This document shows, one piece after another, positions 35,341 through 43,847 of a stretch of 49,287 nucleotides of DNA. A program made the position numbers and the translations under genes. This stretch comes from Flavobacteriales bacterium (lineage in GTDB: Bacteria > Bacteroidota > Bacteroidia > Flavobacteriales_D > Crocinitomicaceae): NCBI GenBank assembly GCA_947461635.1, contig CANHMH010000003.1, positions 1-49,287 on the forward strand, given 5' to 3'. The notes under the pieces were generated by a model, which saw only the letters and a program-made list of their open reading frames with translations, made no database searches and was not told where the DNA came from. How positions within the stretch are numbered: the first letter of the stretch is position 1; every line of letters starts with the position of its first letter.

Positions 35341-36110
35341 GTTTAGTTGTTTTATTGCTTTTCCTTGGGAGCTGTGGATTACCTAAATTTCAAGTTGAAA
35401 ATGCGGTTTCATTAGACTTAAAAAAGGAAGAAAGTAAATTTTATTCCTTTTCGGTGGTCATTTACGATTTGAAAACCAAGCAGTATTTTTACTACAATGA
35501 TTCCTTGGCACATGTTCCATTTACTCCGGCATCGACCTTTAAAATTCCGAATACGCTCATTGGATTAGAAACTCGTATTTTAAAAGATTCAACGACGAAA
35601 TTGAATTTGGGAGCTTTGGATGATCCAACGTTGAAATTAGCTTTTCAGAACTCCATTGTTCCGTACTACCAAGAATTGGCCAAACAAATAGGGGAGAAGA
35701 ACATGCAAACTTATTTGAAACGATTCAATTATGGGAACGCCTTGTCAACACCTGAGTTGACGACGTTTTGGTTGAAAGGTGACTTGCGTATTAGTGTTTT
35801 GGAGCAAATCGAATTTTTGAATAAAATAGAAAAGCGTCAATTGGGACTACGTTCAGAGACTTATCAAACCTTGATGGATATTTTTCAAGAACGACGCGAT
35901 GGAAACGTGAAGCTATATGGTAAAACAGGGTGGGGAGTCCAAGATGGACAAGACATCGGTTGGTTTGTAGGATTCGCAGAACATTATTCGGATCGCTATT
36001 TATTCGCAACAGTGATGACTTCTCCGGAAGAGGCGTATGGCAAATTTGACTTTGGAACAAAACGTATTTCACTAACAAATGCCGCTTTTCAGCAACTCAT
36101 TTATCGCTAA
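35325..36110 (+). CDS. Class D (OXA-type) beta-lactamase, predicted lipoprotein
   Basis: The 261-residue product has every class D landmark: PASTFKIPN with Ser70 and Lys73, NSIVPYYQEL (S-x-V), FNYGN, TTFWLKGDLRIS with the Trp that stabilises the carboxylated lysine, and YGKTGWG. It therefore looks catalytically intact and should hydrolyse beta-lactams, or act on related muropeptides. The N-terminus LLLFLGSC is a lipobox with Cys17, so membrane attachment is expected. The start overlaps the 3' end of the Mpl-type gene by 16 nt. The stop overlaps that of a convergent DUF4199 gene by 4 nt. No mobile element flanks it, which points to an intrinsic chromosomal gene. Confidence 0.9.
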   Translation: MRYIVSLVVLLLFLGSCGLPKFQVENAVSLDLKKEESKFYSFSVVIYDLKTKQYFYYNDSLAHVPFTPASTFKIPNTLIGLETRILKDSTTKLNLGALDDPTLKLAFQNSIVPYYQELAKQIGEKNMQTYLKRFNYGNALSTPELTTFWLKGDLRISVLEQIEFLNKIEKRQLGLRSETYQTLMDIFQERRDGNVKLYGKTGWGVQDGQDIGWFVGFAEHYSDRYLFATVMTSPEEAYGKFDFGTKRISLTNAAFQQLIYR

Positions 36111-36646
36111 TTACGAAAAACGATTCTTCTAAAAACGAGCGAAATCAATAAGGAATTCATCGTTGTGTAGAAAAGTAAAGCTAAAAGCGAAATCATCATA
36201 GTGAACTGAGGATCCAATTTGTTCTTCCAGTCCTTGATGGCTAATTCCTTGATTTCAACATCACTTTTATTTTCCAGTTCCGGTTGATTTTTTCGAATCG
36301 CATCTAATTCCTTTTTTGTGTCAATTCGAACATAGACTTCGTTCATTTTTTTTTCACGAAATTCCGGGAATATCTGTCCGTAATAGAAAAACAAAAATAC
36401 GCTGACTACAACGGTGTAAGGAACTCCGGCTAGCATGCCGTTTTTGATGTCCACCAACAAGTTGCTTTCGGTTTGTGTTCGCTTATTTTTGTAAATACTC
36501 CAAGTAATGACAAACGTGAGTAGGAACATATTCAGTAGTCCGAAGTATTTAATTTCGTACAAAGAGATGTGAAGGGCTAATGCGCCCATTTTCACGGCGA
36601 TCCAAACAAGACTAGCGATGAGTCCGTATTTTACGGCTTTGTTCAT
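36107..36646 (-). CDS. DUF4199 integral membrane protein
   Basis: The 179-residue protein matches DUF4199. It has four hydrophobic segments (about residues 8-26, 35-52, 75-90 and 150-172), a charged loop with FPEFREKKMNEVYVRID, and the pattern YTVVVSVFLFFYYGQI. Function is unknown. The ATG overlaps the rho stop by 1 nt (TAATG), so it is translated from the rho transcript. Its end overlaps the beta-lactamase stop tail to tail. Confidence 0.8.
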   Translation of the reverse strand: MNKAVKYGLIASLVWIAVKMGALALHISLYEIKYFGLLNMFLLTFVITWSIYKNKRTQTESNLLVDIKNGMLAGVPYTVVVSVFLFFYYGQIFPEFREKKMNEVYVRIDTKKELDAIRKNQPELENKSDVEIKELAIKDWKNKLDPQFTMMISLLALLFYTTMNSLLISLVFRRIVFRN

Positions 36647-38337
36647 TATTTATTCATTGAAATCAAAAATTCTTCATTCGACATGGTGTTTTCCATGTGT
36701 GATTTTAAGAATTCCATCGCTTCAACTGGATTCATATCAGCAATAAACTTGCGGATTAGCCAAACGCGTTGAAGTATGTCTTTCTTCACCAATAAATCCT
36801 CACGACGTGTACCTGAAGCGGTGATATCGATTGCTGGATAAATACGACGGTTAGATATTTTACGATCCAACTGTAATTCCATGTTTCCTGTTCCTTTGAA
36901 CTCTTCAAAGATGACTTCATCCATTTTGGAACCAGTTTCTGTCAATGCTGTTGCAAGAATAGATAATGATCCACCGTTTTCGATTTTACGCGCAGAACCG
37001 AAGAAGCGTTTTGGTTTGTGAAGAGCGTTTGCATCGACACCACCAGAAAGCACTTTTCCAGATGCTGGAGAAACTGTATTGTAGGCGCGTGCCAAACGTG
37101 TAATGGAATCCAGTAAGATGCACACATCGTGTCCACATTCCACCAAGCGTTTTGCTTTTTCTAGAACCATGTTTGCCACTTTTACGTGACGTTCAGCTGG
37201 TTCATCGAAAGTTGATGCAATGACTTCTGCTTTTACGCTTCTTGCCATGTCCGTTACCTCTTCTGGACGTTCGTCAATTAAAAGAACAATTAAATAGGTT
37301 TCAGGATGGTTTGCTGCAATCGCATTCGCAACATCCTTCAATAACATGGTTTTACCTGTTTTAGGCTGCGCAACGATCATTCCACGTTGTCCTTTACCAA
37401 TGGGAGCAAAAAGATCCATGACACGCGTGGAAAGTGTTTCTTGAGCGTGACCAGTTAATTTGAATTTCTCCGATGGAAATAAAGGCGTTAAATATTGGAA
37501 AGGTACTCTGTCGCGAATGTATGATGGATGACGTCCGTTGATTGATTCAACTTTGACCAATGGGAAGAATTTCTCTCCTTCTTTTGGAGGTCGAATGCTT
37601 CCTTTTACGGTATCCCCAGTCTTCAAGCCAAAAAGTTTGATTTGATTTTGAGAAACATAAATATCATCTGGCGAAGGTAAATAGTTATAGTCTGAAGAAC
37701 GTAAGAAGCCAAATCCTTCTTGAATAACTTCCAAAACACCTTCGGCTGAAACGATGCCAACTAAGTCGTAATTCGACTCATCCGGTTTTTCAGTCGACTC
37801 CACAGGAGTGTTTCGCTGGTGTTGTTGACGTTGGTGATTAGGATTCTGATTCTGATTCTGATTCGGGTTTTGTTGACGGTTATTGTCCCTTCTATTTTGT
37901 TGATTGGACTGACCTTCATTTTGTGTATGCGTGCGTTCAACACGTTCGTGACGGTGAACAGGTTTTTTCGCTTCTCTTTCAGGGCTTTCTTCTGTCGTTT
38001 CTGCGGGAAGAGTAATTTGTTTTTCTTCCGCTACAACATTCGTTGCTTCTTGAGCAGCAATGACTTCGGTTGTTTGACGAATTCGCGGTTTGCGTTCGTT
38101 TCGAACAGGAGCTTCAGATTCAATTGGTTTCGATGTTTTAGCGGGACGCGCAGTTTTTACTTCCTTAACATCTGCTGATTCAATTTCCTTTATTGATTCA
38201 ACCTGAACTGGTGCATCTCCAGCTATTTTGGAAAGGAGATCAGATTTCTTAAGTGTTTCACTATTTTCTATTCCCAGGGTTTGTGCAATAGTACGAAGTT
38301 CTGAGATTTTTTTTGTCTCTAATGTTTTACGATCCAT
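36646..38337 (-). CDS. rho: Transcription termination factor Rho with a long disordered insertion
   Basis: Rho is the hexameric RNA-dependent ATPase that ends transcription. The 563-residue product is much longer than the 419 residues of E. coli Rho. Residues 1-43 are the Rho_N helical domain. Residues about 45-185 are low-complexity and charged with an N/Q tract (about 147-176). Residues about 190-270 form the cold-shock-like RNA-binding domain ([15 protein letters not shown]). Then comes the ATPase with Walker [23 protein letters not shown] and [12 protein letters not shown]. In Bacteroides thetaiotaomicron a similar disordered insertion drives phase separation of Rho (recalled from literature). 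A DUF4199 gene follows by TAATG overlap. Confidence 0.95.
   Translation of the reverse strand: MDRKTLETKKISELRTIAQTLGIENSETLKKSDLLSKIAGDAPVQVESIKEIESADVKEVKTARPAKTSKPIESEAPVRNERKPRIRQTTEVIAAQEATNVVAEEKQITLPAETTEESPEREAKKPVHRHERVERTHTQNEGQSNQQNRRDNNRQQNPNQNQNQNPNHQRQQHQRNTPVESTEKPDESNYDLVGIVSAEGVLEVIQEGFGFLRSSDYNYLPSPDDIYVSQNQIKLFGLKTGDTVKGSIRPPKEGEKFFPLVKVESINGRHPSYIRDRVPFQYLTPLFPSEKFKLTGHAQETLSTRVMDLFAPIGKGQRGMIVAQPKTGKTMLLKDVANAIAANHPETYLIVLLIDERPEEVTDMARSVKAEVIASTFDEPAERHVKVANMVLEKAKRLVECGHDVCILLDSITRLARAYNTVSPASGKVLSGGVDANALHKPKRFFGSARKIENGGSLSILATALTETGSKMDEVIFEEFKGTGNMELQLDRKISNRRIYPAIDITASGTRREDLLVKKDILQRVWLIRKFIADMNPVEAMEFLKSHMENTMSNEEFLISMNK
37842..37864. repeat. Hexamer microsatellite in the Rho N/Q tract
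   Basis: Almost four copies of GATTCT stand in tandem (plus strand), encoding alternating Gln and Asn in Rho. Because the unit is 6 bp, copy-number change would keep the frame and only change tract length. Confidence 0.85.
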
Positions 38338-38407
38338 TAATGATTGTCTATGTAAATAACGTGTGATTTTGGAGATGCTTGAACCGATGGTTCGAAAGAA
38401 TTCACCG

Positions 38408-38435
38408 CAAGTTTACTAAAAAATGTTTATTCAAA
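38408..38435 (-). promoter_or_regulatory. Possible rho promoter
   Basis: On the minus strand TTTG (38435-38432), a 16-nt spacer and TAAACTTG (38415-38408, one mismatch to TAnnTTTG) lie about 70 nt before the rho ATG. The spacing is slightly short. A leader of about 65 nt would remain, long enough for Rho self-regulation. Confidence 0.35.
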
Positions 38436-38453
38436 CATCATTTTGTGAAAAAA

Positions 38454-39716
38454 CTATGTTTTTCTTTTTTTCTTTTTTGCAGCTGGGAACAGTATGTTGT
38501 TTAATATCAGCCTGTAACCTGGTGAATTCGGATGTAAGCTTAAGTCCGTAAATGGGTCTCCAACGTAATGTTGGTAATCCTCAGGGTCATGTCCGCCATA
38601 AAATGTCCATGTACCTTGTCCTAATTCTCCATGAATGTAACGTGCTGTATTGGCAATTTTGTTTTCACCGAGTATCAGAACATTTGATTTGATGAGGTCT
38701 TTTCTGAAATCGGTTGTTTGACCCATAAATCCGTTAACGACATCTACATGACATTGTGTCAACATGGTTGGAACAACATCCCATTTTGCGGAGAAATCAA
38801 AGAGCGTAAATTGATCCATTTTCTCTGTAATTTGTCCTTTGGTTCGAAGATCACTTGCATCGATGTCACTGTATTCATAAACCATTGGGTCTTGAACTAA
38901 ATGGAAATCATGAAAGGCAAACGTTTGATCGAAATTAAGTTTGTCCTGTGCCCGTGGGTCAGCTGGATCACCGTCGAAAACAGATGCGCATAAGTCGAGA
39001 CCCTGAGCAGCCAAGGCAATATCAAAGCTATCCGTTCCGCTACACATGGTAAATAAGAATCCACCTCCAATAACGAAGTTCTTTAAGTTTTGTGCAACGG
39101 CTAATTTCAATTCTGAAACCTTATTAAATCCAAGCATTTTTGCATTTTTTTCAGCCACAGCTACTTGTTCTTGATACCACGCTTGGTAACGTGCATTCGC
39201 ATAAAATTTACCATATTGGCCGGTGAAATCTTCGTGGTGAAGGTGTAGCCAATCGTATTTTGGTAATAGCCCCATAACGATTGCAGAATCATAAATTTTA
39301 TCGTACGGAATTTCAGCGTACTCCAAGACAAGGGTCACGGCATCATCCCAAGGTTGCTTATTTGGAGGGGTATAGACGGCAATTTTTGGCGCTTTCTCCA
39401 ATTGAACAATCTCCATGTTTACCTCTGGATTTGAGATTTCTGTACGAATTTGATTCACTTGTCCTTCCGCTAAAACTTGGTAACGAACATTGCGTAAGAT
39501 TAATTCCTCTTCTAATGTTTTCAAATGCGGAACAAGAAACGACCCTCCTCTGTAATTTAATAACCATTCCACTGTGATGCTATTCTCAAGGCACCAAAAT
39601 GCAATTCCGTATGATTTCAAGTGGTCTGTTTGAGCTTCATCCATGGGAATGAGCAACTGTGTACTTCGTCCTGAAAACGAAATCAAAAACAAGAAACTGA
39701 ATAGGATTATGCGCAT
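38454..39716 (-). CDS. Secreted protein of the Bacteroidota asparagine synthetase B-labelled family
   Basis: The 420-residue product has a signal peptide (MRIILFSFLFLISFSGRSTQ). Distinct segments are LKSYGIAFWCLE, WLLNYRGGSFLVP, KQPWDDAVTLVLEYAEIPYDKIYD, YDWLHLHHEDFTGQYGKFY, NFVIGGGFLFTMCSGTDSFDIALAA and YGGHDPEDYQH. Many Bacteroidota genomes label this family asparagine synthetase B (from memory), but no glutaminase Cys2 site and no P-loop SGGxDS synthetase motif is visible, and the protein is exported, so that name is probably wrong. CSGTD and GGHDPE could be parts of a catalytic or metal site. The C-terminal end is very basic (AKKKKRKT). It lies 3 nt after dnaB, so it is cotranscribed with the helicase. 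Confidence 0.75.
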   Translation of the reverse strand: MRIILFSFLFLISFSGRSTQLLIPMDEAQTDHLKSYGIAFWCLENSITVEWLLNYRGGSFLVPHLKTLEEELILRNVRYQVLAEGQVNQIRTEISNPEVNMEIVQLEKAPKIAVYTPPNKQPWDDAVTLVLEYAEIPYDKIYDSAIVMGLLPKYDWLHLHHEDFTGQYGKFYANARYQAWYQEQVAVAEKNAKMLGFNKVSELKLAVAQNLKNFVIGGGFLFTMCSGTDSFDIALAAQGLDLCASVFDGDPADPRAQDKLNFDQTFAFHDFHLVQDPMVYEYSDIDASDLRTKGQITEKMDQFTLFDFSAKWDVVPTMLTQCHVDVVNGFMGQTTDFRKDLIKSNVLILGENKIANTARYIHGELGQGTWTFYGGHDPEDYQHYVGDPFTDLSLHPNSPGYRLILNNILFPAAKKKKRKT

Positions 39717-39719
39717 TTG

Positions 39720-41276
39720 TTAAAAAGGATTATCGTCTGAGCCACTGTTATCAAATATGTCGGAGTCTTCACCTTCATCCATTTTACTTTTGATGGTATA
39801 GGTGTTAAAGTCCTGATTGAATGAATTCATACCAGCATTTGCATTCCCACCGGCAATATCTAGCTCCGGAACTTCATGTAGGTTCTCAAATCGTGCATAT
39901 TCCGGAACAAAACGCAATTGAACGGAATCCAAGGCACCATTTCTATGCTTCGCAATGATGATTTCTCCAATTCCATGTAACGAATTCCCATCGTCATCTT
40001 GGGTAATGTTGTAGTATTCTGGACGATAAATGAAAGATACGATATCCGCATCCTGCTCAATCGCTCCAGATTCACGTAAGTCAGAAAGCATTGGTTTTTT
40101 ATCTCCTCCACGTGTTTCTACCGAACGACTTAACTGAGACAAGGCAATAATAGGAACGTTTAATTCTTTTGCGATTTCTTTAATCGATCGGGAAATAGTT
40201 GAAATCTCTTGCTCTCGGTTTCCTCCGCCTTTTCCGTCCTTGGCAGACATTAACTGAAGGTAATCGATAATGATCATGTCAATATTATGTTGAGCTTTCA
40301 AGCGTCTACATTTCGCTCTAAAATCGAAAATACTAATTCCCGGTGTATCGTCAATAAAAATAGGAGCTGTGGCTAATTTTGTGATGCGTGAGTGCAATTG
40401 TTGGAACTCGTGTTCTTTCAAATCACCTTTTCGCAGTTTTTCAGCAGAAAGTCTTGATTCACTAGCAATCAAACGTTTCACTAACTGAACAGAAGACATC
40501 TCTAATGAGAATACAGCCACACCCATGTTATAGTCAACAGCTGAATTTCTAGCCATGGAAAGAACGAAAGCCGTTTTTCCCATACCTGGACGCGCTGCTA
40601 ATACAATCATGTCAGAACGCTGCCAACCGGATGTGATTTTATCCAATGCATGGAATCCAGTTGGAACACCGGATACACCATCTGTATTTTGAGCAGCTTT
40701 TTCAATTTCTTGAATGGCCTCACGGACAACGGATTGCATGGAGCTAACCTGCTTACTCATATTGTTTTCGGCGATCTGAAATAAATCGGATTCTGCCGCA
40801 TTTAATAAATCGAATACGTCTCGCGTCTCGTCATAGGCATCTCGAATGATTTCACTGCTAACACGAATTAACTCGCGTTTGATGAATTTTTCTGAAATGA
40901 TGCGCGCATGGTGTTGAATATGGGCAGAAGAAGCAACGCGATTTGTTAATCCAGCAATGTACGCTGCACCTCCAGCTGCCTCCAGTTCTCCATTTTTTTG
41001 AAGTCTTGAAGTAACCGTAACCAAGTCAATTGGATTTGTCGATGCAAATAATTCATGAATGGCCTTGTAAATAAATTGATGCTTTGGATCGTAAAAACTA
41101 TTTTGATTCAAGATGTCAATCGTGTCGTTCACTGCGTTTTTCTCTAACATCATGGCTCCAAGAACAACTTGTTCAATATCAACTGCTTGGGGAGGTATTC
41201 TCCCAAGATCGTTGATCAATTGACCTTGTGTTTTTAAGCGTGTGATTGGTTTTCGAATGTTATCAGGATTGTCCAT
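39720..41276 (-). CDS. dnaB: Replicative DNA helicase DnaB
   Basis: DnaB is the hexameric 5'-3' helicase at the replication fork. The 518-residue product has the N-terminal collar (GRIPPQAVDIEQVVLGAMMLE) and the RecA-like domain with Walker A AARPGMGKT (about residue 225), Walker B MIIIDYLQLMSA, IALSQLSRSVETR, LRESGAIEQDAD and the arginine finger IAKHRNGALDSVQL. The C-terminal 50 residues are acidic. No intein is present. On the minus strand TATATTTG ends 4 nt before the ATG, which suggests a leaderless mRNA. A second box and a palindrome lie about 70-95 nt upstream. The family labelled asparagine synthetase B follows after 3 nt. Confidence 0.96.
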   Translation of the reverse strand: MDNPDNIRKPITRLKTQGQLINDLGRIPPQAVDIEQVVLGAMMLEKNAVNDTIDILNQNSFYDPKHQFIYKAIHELFASTNPIDLVTVTSRLQKNGELEAAGGAAYIAGLTNRVASSAHIQHHARIISEKFIKRELIRVSSEIIRDAYDETRDVFDLLNAAESDLFQIAENNMSKQVSSMQSVVREAIQEIEKAAQNTDGVSGVPTGFHALDKITSGWQRSDMIVLAARPGMGKTAFVLSMARNSAVDYNMGVAVFSLEMSSVQLVKRLIASESRLSAEKLRKGDLKEHEFQQLHSRITKLATAPIFIDDTPGISIFDFRAKCRRLKAQHNIDMIIIDYLQLMSAKDGKGGGNREQEISTISRSIKEIAKELNVPIIALSQLSRSVETRGGDKKPMLSDLRESGAIEQDADIVSFIYRPEYYNITQDDDGNSLHGIGEIIIAKHRNGALDSVQLRFVPEYARFENLHEVPELDIAGGNANAGMNSFNQDFNTYTIKSKMDEGEDSDIFDNSGSDDNPF

Positions 41277-41280
41277 GAAA

Positions 41281-41288
41281 CAAATATA
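41281..41288 (-). promoter_or_regulatory. -7 box directly before dnaB
   Basis: TATATTTG matches TAnnTTTG and is separated from the dnaB ATG by TTTC only. Transcription would begin about at the start codon. No -33 TTG is found at 17-23 nt, so the promoter may be weak or need an activator. Confidence 0.5.
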
Positions 41289-41343
41289 CGGATTCGAAAA
41301 TCATCCTCCGATTCTCGGCTTCAATTTCTTATGAAAAAGATGT

Positions 41344-41371
41344 CAAAGGTACTTATGAACAATTGTTCATA
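41344..41371 (-). promoter_or_regulatory. Perfect 18-bp palindrome next to a second -7 box upstream of dnaB
   Basis: TATGAACAATTGTTCATA (41354-41371) is fully self-complementary and begins right after the nth stop codon. On the minus strand TACCTTTG (41351-41344), another exact TAnnTTTG box, follows after 2 nt. The palindrome thus covers the -13 to -30 zone of a possible distal dnaB promoter, as an operator would. It has no U-tract, so a terminator role for nth is less likely. Confidence 0.5.
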
Positions 41372-42016
41372 TCACTTTAGTTCTAATAATGCTTTCTTGG
41401 TTCCAATGTGTACGGTGATGTAATCAATTTCTTTTTTTGGACTTCGCGCAGGGGAATGTGATCTCCCGTAAAAGATGATTTGCAAATGAAGTTTGTTCCA
41501 TGATTCTCTGGGGAATAGTTTTTTGGCGTCCTTTTCAGTTTCCACTACGTTTTTTCCGCTGGTAAGTCCCCACCGAGTAAGTAGTCGATGGATATGTGTA
41601 TCAACTGGAAAAGCCGGATGTCCAAAAGCTTGTGACATCACAACCGATGCCGTTTTGTGTCCAACACCCGGTAAAGCCTCTAGGGCTTCAAATGAATTCG
41701 GAACTTGACCATCATGTTCATCTAAAATCATGTGGGATAAAGTCCAGATCGCAAATGCTTTTTTCGGTGAAAGTCCACAAGGACGTATAATTGCCTGTAT
41801 CTCCTCAATGCTGAGTTTGATCATATCCGTAGGATTCGATGCTTTTGCAAAAAGTATTGGTGTGATTTTATTCACGCGTTCGTCGGTACATTGTGCGGAA
41901 AGTAACACGGCAATTAACAAGGTGTAAGCGTCGTCGTGATCTAAGGGAATGGGTGTTTCTGGATAGACTTTATCTAGTTCAGTCAGAACATAGTGTGCTT
42001 TTTCTTTTTTGGTCAT
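41372..42016 (-). CDS. nth: Endonuclease III, iron-sulphur cluster-less type
   Basis: Nth removes oxidised pyrimidines from DNA and nicks the abasic site. The 214-residue product has the helix-hairpin-helix LEALPGVGHKTASVVM with the catalytic Lys, and VDTHIHRL with the catalytic Asp. The C-terminal four-cysteine loop for the [4Fe-4S] cluster is missing: after IFYGRSHSPAR the chain has no Cys. The start is placed at ATG 42016, 1 nt after the stop of the J-domain gene; a TTG at 42031 lies inside that gene and is not favoured. It is the last gene of the dnaX cluster. Confidence 0.92.
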   Translation of the reverse strand: MTKKEKAHYVLTELDKVYPETPIPLDHDDAYTLLIAVLLSAQCTDERVNKITPILFAKASNPTDMIKLSIEEIQAIIRPCGLSPKKAFAIWTLSHMILDEHDGQVPNSFEALEALPGVGHKTASVVMSQAFGHPAFPVDTHIHRLLTRWGLTSGKNVVETEKDAKKLFPRESWNKLHLQIIFYGRSHSPARSPKKEIDYITVHIGTKKALLELK

Positions 42017-42017
42017 T

Positions 42018-42857
42018 TTAATAAAATCCAAGGGTGAGTAAATGATACCAGCGGTCTTGACTCACTAAAAAATAGAGGAGCAAGATTCCACTCACGTAAC
42101 GCGTAAAATAAGATCCCATGATAAAAAAGGCATCTTTTTTTCGATAAAGTAGAAAGATGTTTGGGATGAGTAAAAATGGAAACAAAACAAATTGAGCCCA
42201 GTAAAAACTGAAATGAATCGGTATTACTTGCAAAACATTGTTGCCGTAGGAAAGGACGGATACAGGCTGATGTAAAATGGCTGTTTTTTCAATTTGAATA
42301 AAGGGATTGACATCGAAAAAAGTATTGGAAAAAGCATGGAGAAAAAAACTTTCTCCATCTTTTGTTTTGGCTAAACTGACCAAATTTCCGTTCATGCTTT
42401 GATAAACGTCGGTCGAGTAGGAGCTCATCACGCTAGAAACGCGAATATTCGGCAAAATGAGGTCTAAAATTAGTGCAACCATTACGACAATACTGGTTAT
42501 TGCGATGATGCGATGCAAAATAAATATTGGTCCGCTTTGCAAGCGTACATAAAGTTTTTCGAGTTCTTCGGCTTCTTTTTGTTTTCGAGCTTGGTATTTT
42601 TCTCGTGCATAGGATTGGTATTCTGCGTATTCGGTTTGGAAAGAAGGTTCTGAAGGAGTTTCAACTTCCTGTTGATGTTCAGGAGCTTGCATTAATAGCT
42701 CGTAGGCTTCTTGAATTTCAATGAATTTTTTTCCGGTATTCGGATTTTTGTTCACATCCGGATGGTACTTCTTTACCAACTCCCGATAGCGCTTTCGGAT
42801 TTCTTCCTCATTCGCCCCAGGATTTAAGCCAAAAAGTTTATAAGCTGATCCACGCAT
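42018..42857 (-). CDS. Membrane-bound J-domain protein
   Basis: The 279-residue protein starts with a J-domain (residues 4-60: AYKLFGLNPGANEEEIRKRY, the HPD motif at 32-34, and FIEIQEAYELLM), which stimulates Hsp70 ATPase. A charged linker (65-110) leads to a hydrophobic half with about four membrane helices (about 118-138, 208-224, 228-240 and 247-266). It is probably an inner-membrane co-chaperone; it lacks the Gly/Phe and zinc regions of DnaJ. The start at ATG 42857 overlaps the menE-like gene by 20 nt, and its stop is 1 nt before the nth ATG, so all are in one operon. Confidence 0.85.
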   Translation of the reverse strand: MRGSAYKLFGLNPGANEEEIRKRYRELVKKYHPDVNKNPNTGKKFIEIQEAYELLMQAPEHQQEVETPSEPSFQTEYAEYQSYAREKYQARKQKEAEELEKLYVRLQSGPIFILHRIIAITSIVVMVALILDLILPNIRVSSVMSSYSTDVYQSMNGNLVSLAKTKDGESFFLHAFSNTFFDVNPFIQIEKTAILHQPVSVLSYGNNVLQVIPIHFSFYWAQFVLFPFLLIPNIFLLYRKKDAFFIMGSYFTRYVSGILLLYFLVSQDRWYHLLTLGFY

Positions 42858-43845
42858 GAGCTTGTGTTTGTTCTAAGGTGAGTTTTCGCTGAATTTTACC
42901 GTTTGCAGTAAAGATCATGGGAACCGTTTGTGCAAATTTCGGTATTTCAAATGGGGAAAATTGCTGAACAAGATCTGTTTTCTGAAGGGTGATGGAATGC
43001 TCGGAAAGTAATACGAGTGCTTCTCCCCAAATTGGATGAGGAATCGAACTGAGTATAAATCGACCGGAAACGAAGGACGAAAGTCTTTTTTCCAGTTCCT
43101 CAGGATGAATTTTTTTTCCCCCGCTATTGATAACGAAATCCGCACGACCCTTCCAACGAAAAGTATGTTCATCCACTATTTCTACTTCATCTCTTGTCAA
43201 AATGGCATTTGCTTGAATTTCAGGATAATGAATCGCTAGGCAATTTTCTTCACTCGAAAAATGAATACCTGGTAATGCGTGGTATTCACTTGATTTTCCA
43301 ATTACACGAAGCGCTACATGTGAAATGGTTTCTGTCATACCGTAGCTTTGATAAGCGGTAATTTCATTTAAACGAAGCTGTTCGCATAATTCTTCAGTAA
43401 TATCAGCCCCACCAATAAGTATGTGTTTGACATTTTTCAACTTGGAAAGTGAACCAGGGTTTTTAAGAATAAAGGAAAGTTGCGCAGGAACTAAAGCGAC
43501 AAAATCAATCTGTTCATCAATCTGTTCAAATGGATCCAAAGTTGGATTGGTAATGAATAGTTGATAATTACCCACAAGTGCTCTGATGAGCATCATTTTC
43601 CCTCCAATTGTATCTGGTGAAAGGCAAAGCAATGCTTTTGTCTTTTCGTTTAAGTGAAAGCAAGCAATGGTTTTACTTGCTGAAACAACAACCTGATCTT
43701 TTGTAAACGTAATTTCTTTTGGCTTGCCTGTTGACCCAGAAGTTTGAATGCTCATGGCTTGCCCATTTTCCCAAATCTGGCAAAAGGTTTCAATTTTAGC
43801 CTGCAGTTCTTCTTTGAGTTGAATCGGTTGAAAAAGCGGATTCAT
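42838..43845 (-). CDS. menE: AMP-binding enzyme, probable O-succinylbenzoate-CoA ligase (MenE)
   Basis: The 335-residue protein belongs to the acyl-adenylate ligase superfamily. It has the phosphate-binding loop IQTSGSTGKPKEI, then SYGMTETISHVALR and WKGRADFVINSGGKKIHPEELE, and a C-terminal lysine in NGKIQRKLTLEQ. It is far shorter than typical ligases (about 500 residues) because it lacks much of the N-terminal subdomain, which fits the compact MenE of Bacteroidota. MenE activates o-succinylbenzoate in menaquinone synthesis. Other men genes are not in the window, so the name rests on family form. It starts 2 nt after dnaX and overlaps the J-domain gene. Confidence 0.75.
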   Translation of the reverse strand: MNPLFQPIQLKEELQAKIETFCQIWENGQAMSIQTSGSTGKPKEITFTKDQVVVSASKTIACFHLNEKTKALLCLSPDTIGGKMMLIRALVGNYQLFITNPTLDPFEQIDEQIDFVALVPAQLSFILKNPGSLSKLKNVKHILIGGADITEELCEQLRLNEITAYQSYGMTETISHVALRVIGKSSEYHALPGIHFSSEENCLAIHYPEIQANAILTRDEVEIVDEHTFRWKGRADFVINSGGKKIHPEELEKRLSSFVSGRFILSSIPHPIWGEALVLLSEHSITLQKTDLVQQFSPFEIPKFAQTVPMIFTANGKIQRKLTLEQTQAHAWISL

Positions 43846-43847
43846 TG

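Noticed and set aside
37842-37864. Short tandem repeats as a CRISPR-like array
   Set aside because: 6-bp units inside a coding region with no spacers.
37819-38178. 119-residue plus-strand frame opposite rho
   Set aside because: It is antisense to the low-complexity Rho insertion; its Phe/Arg-rich content simply mirrors the repeats, and no promoter or homology is visible.
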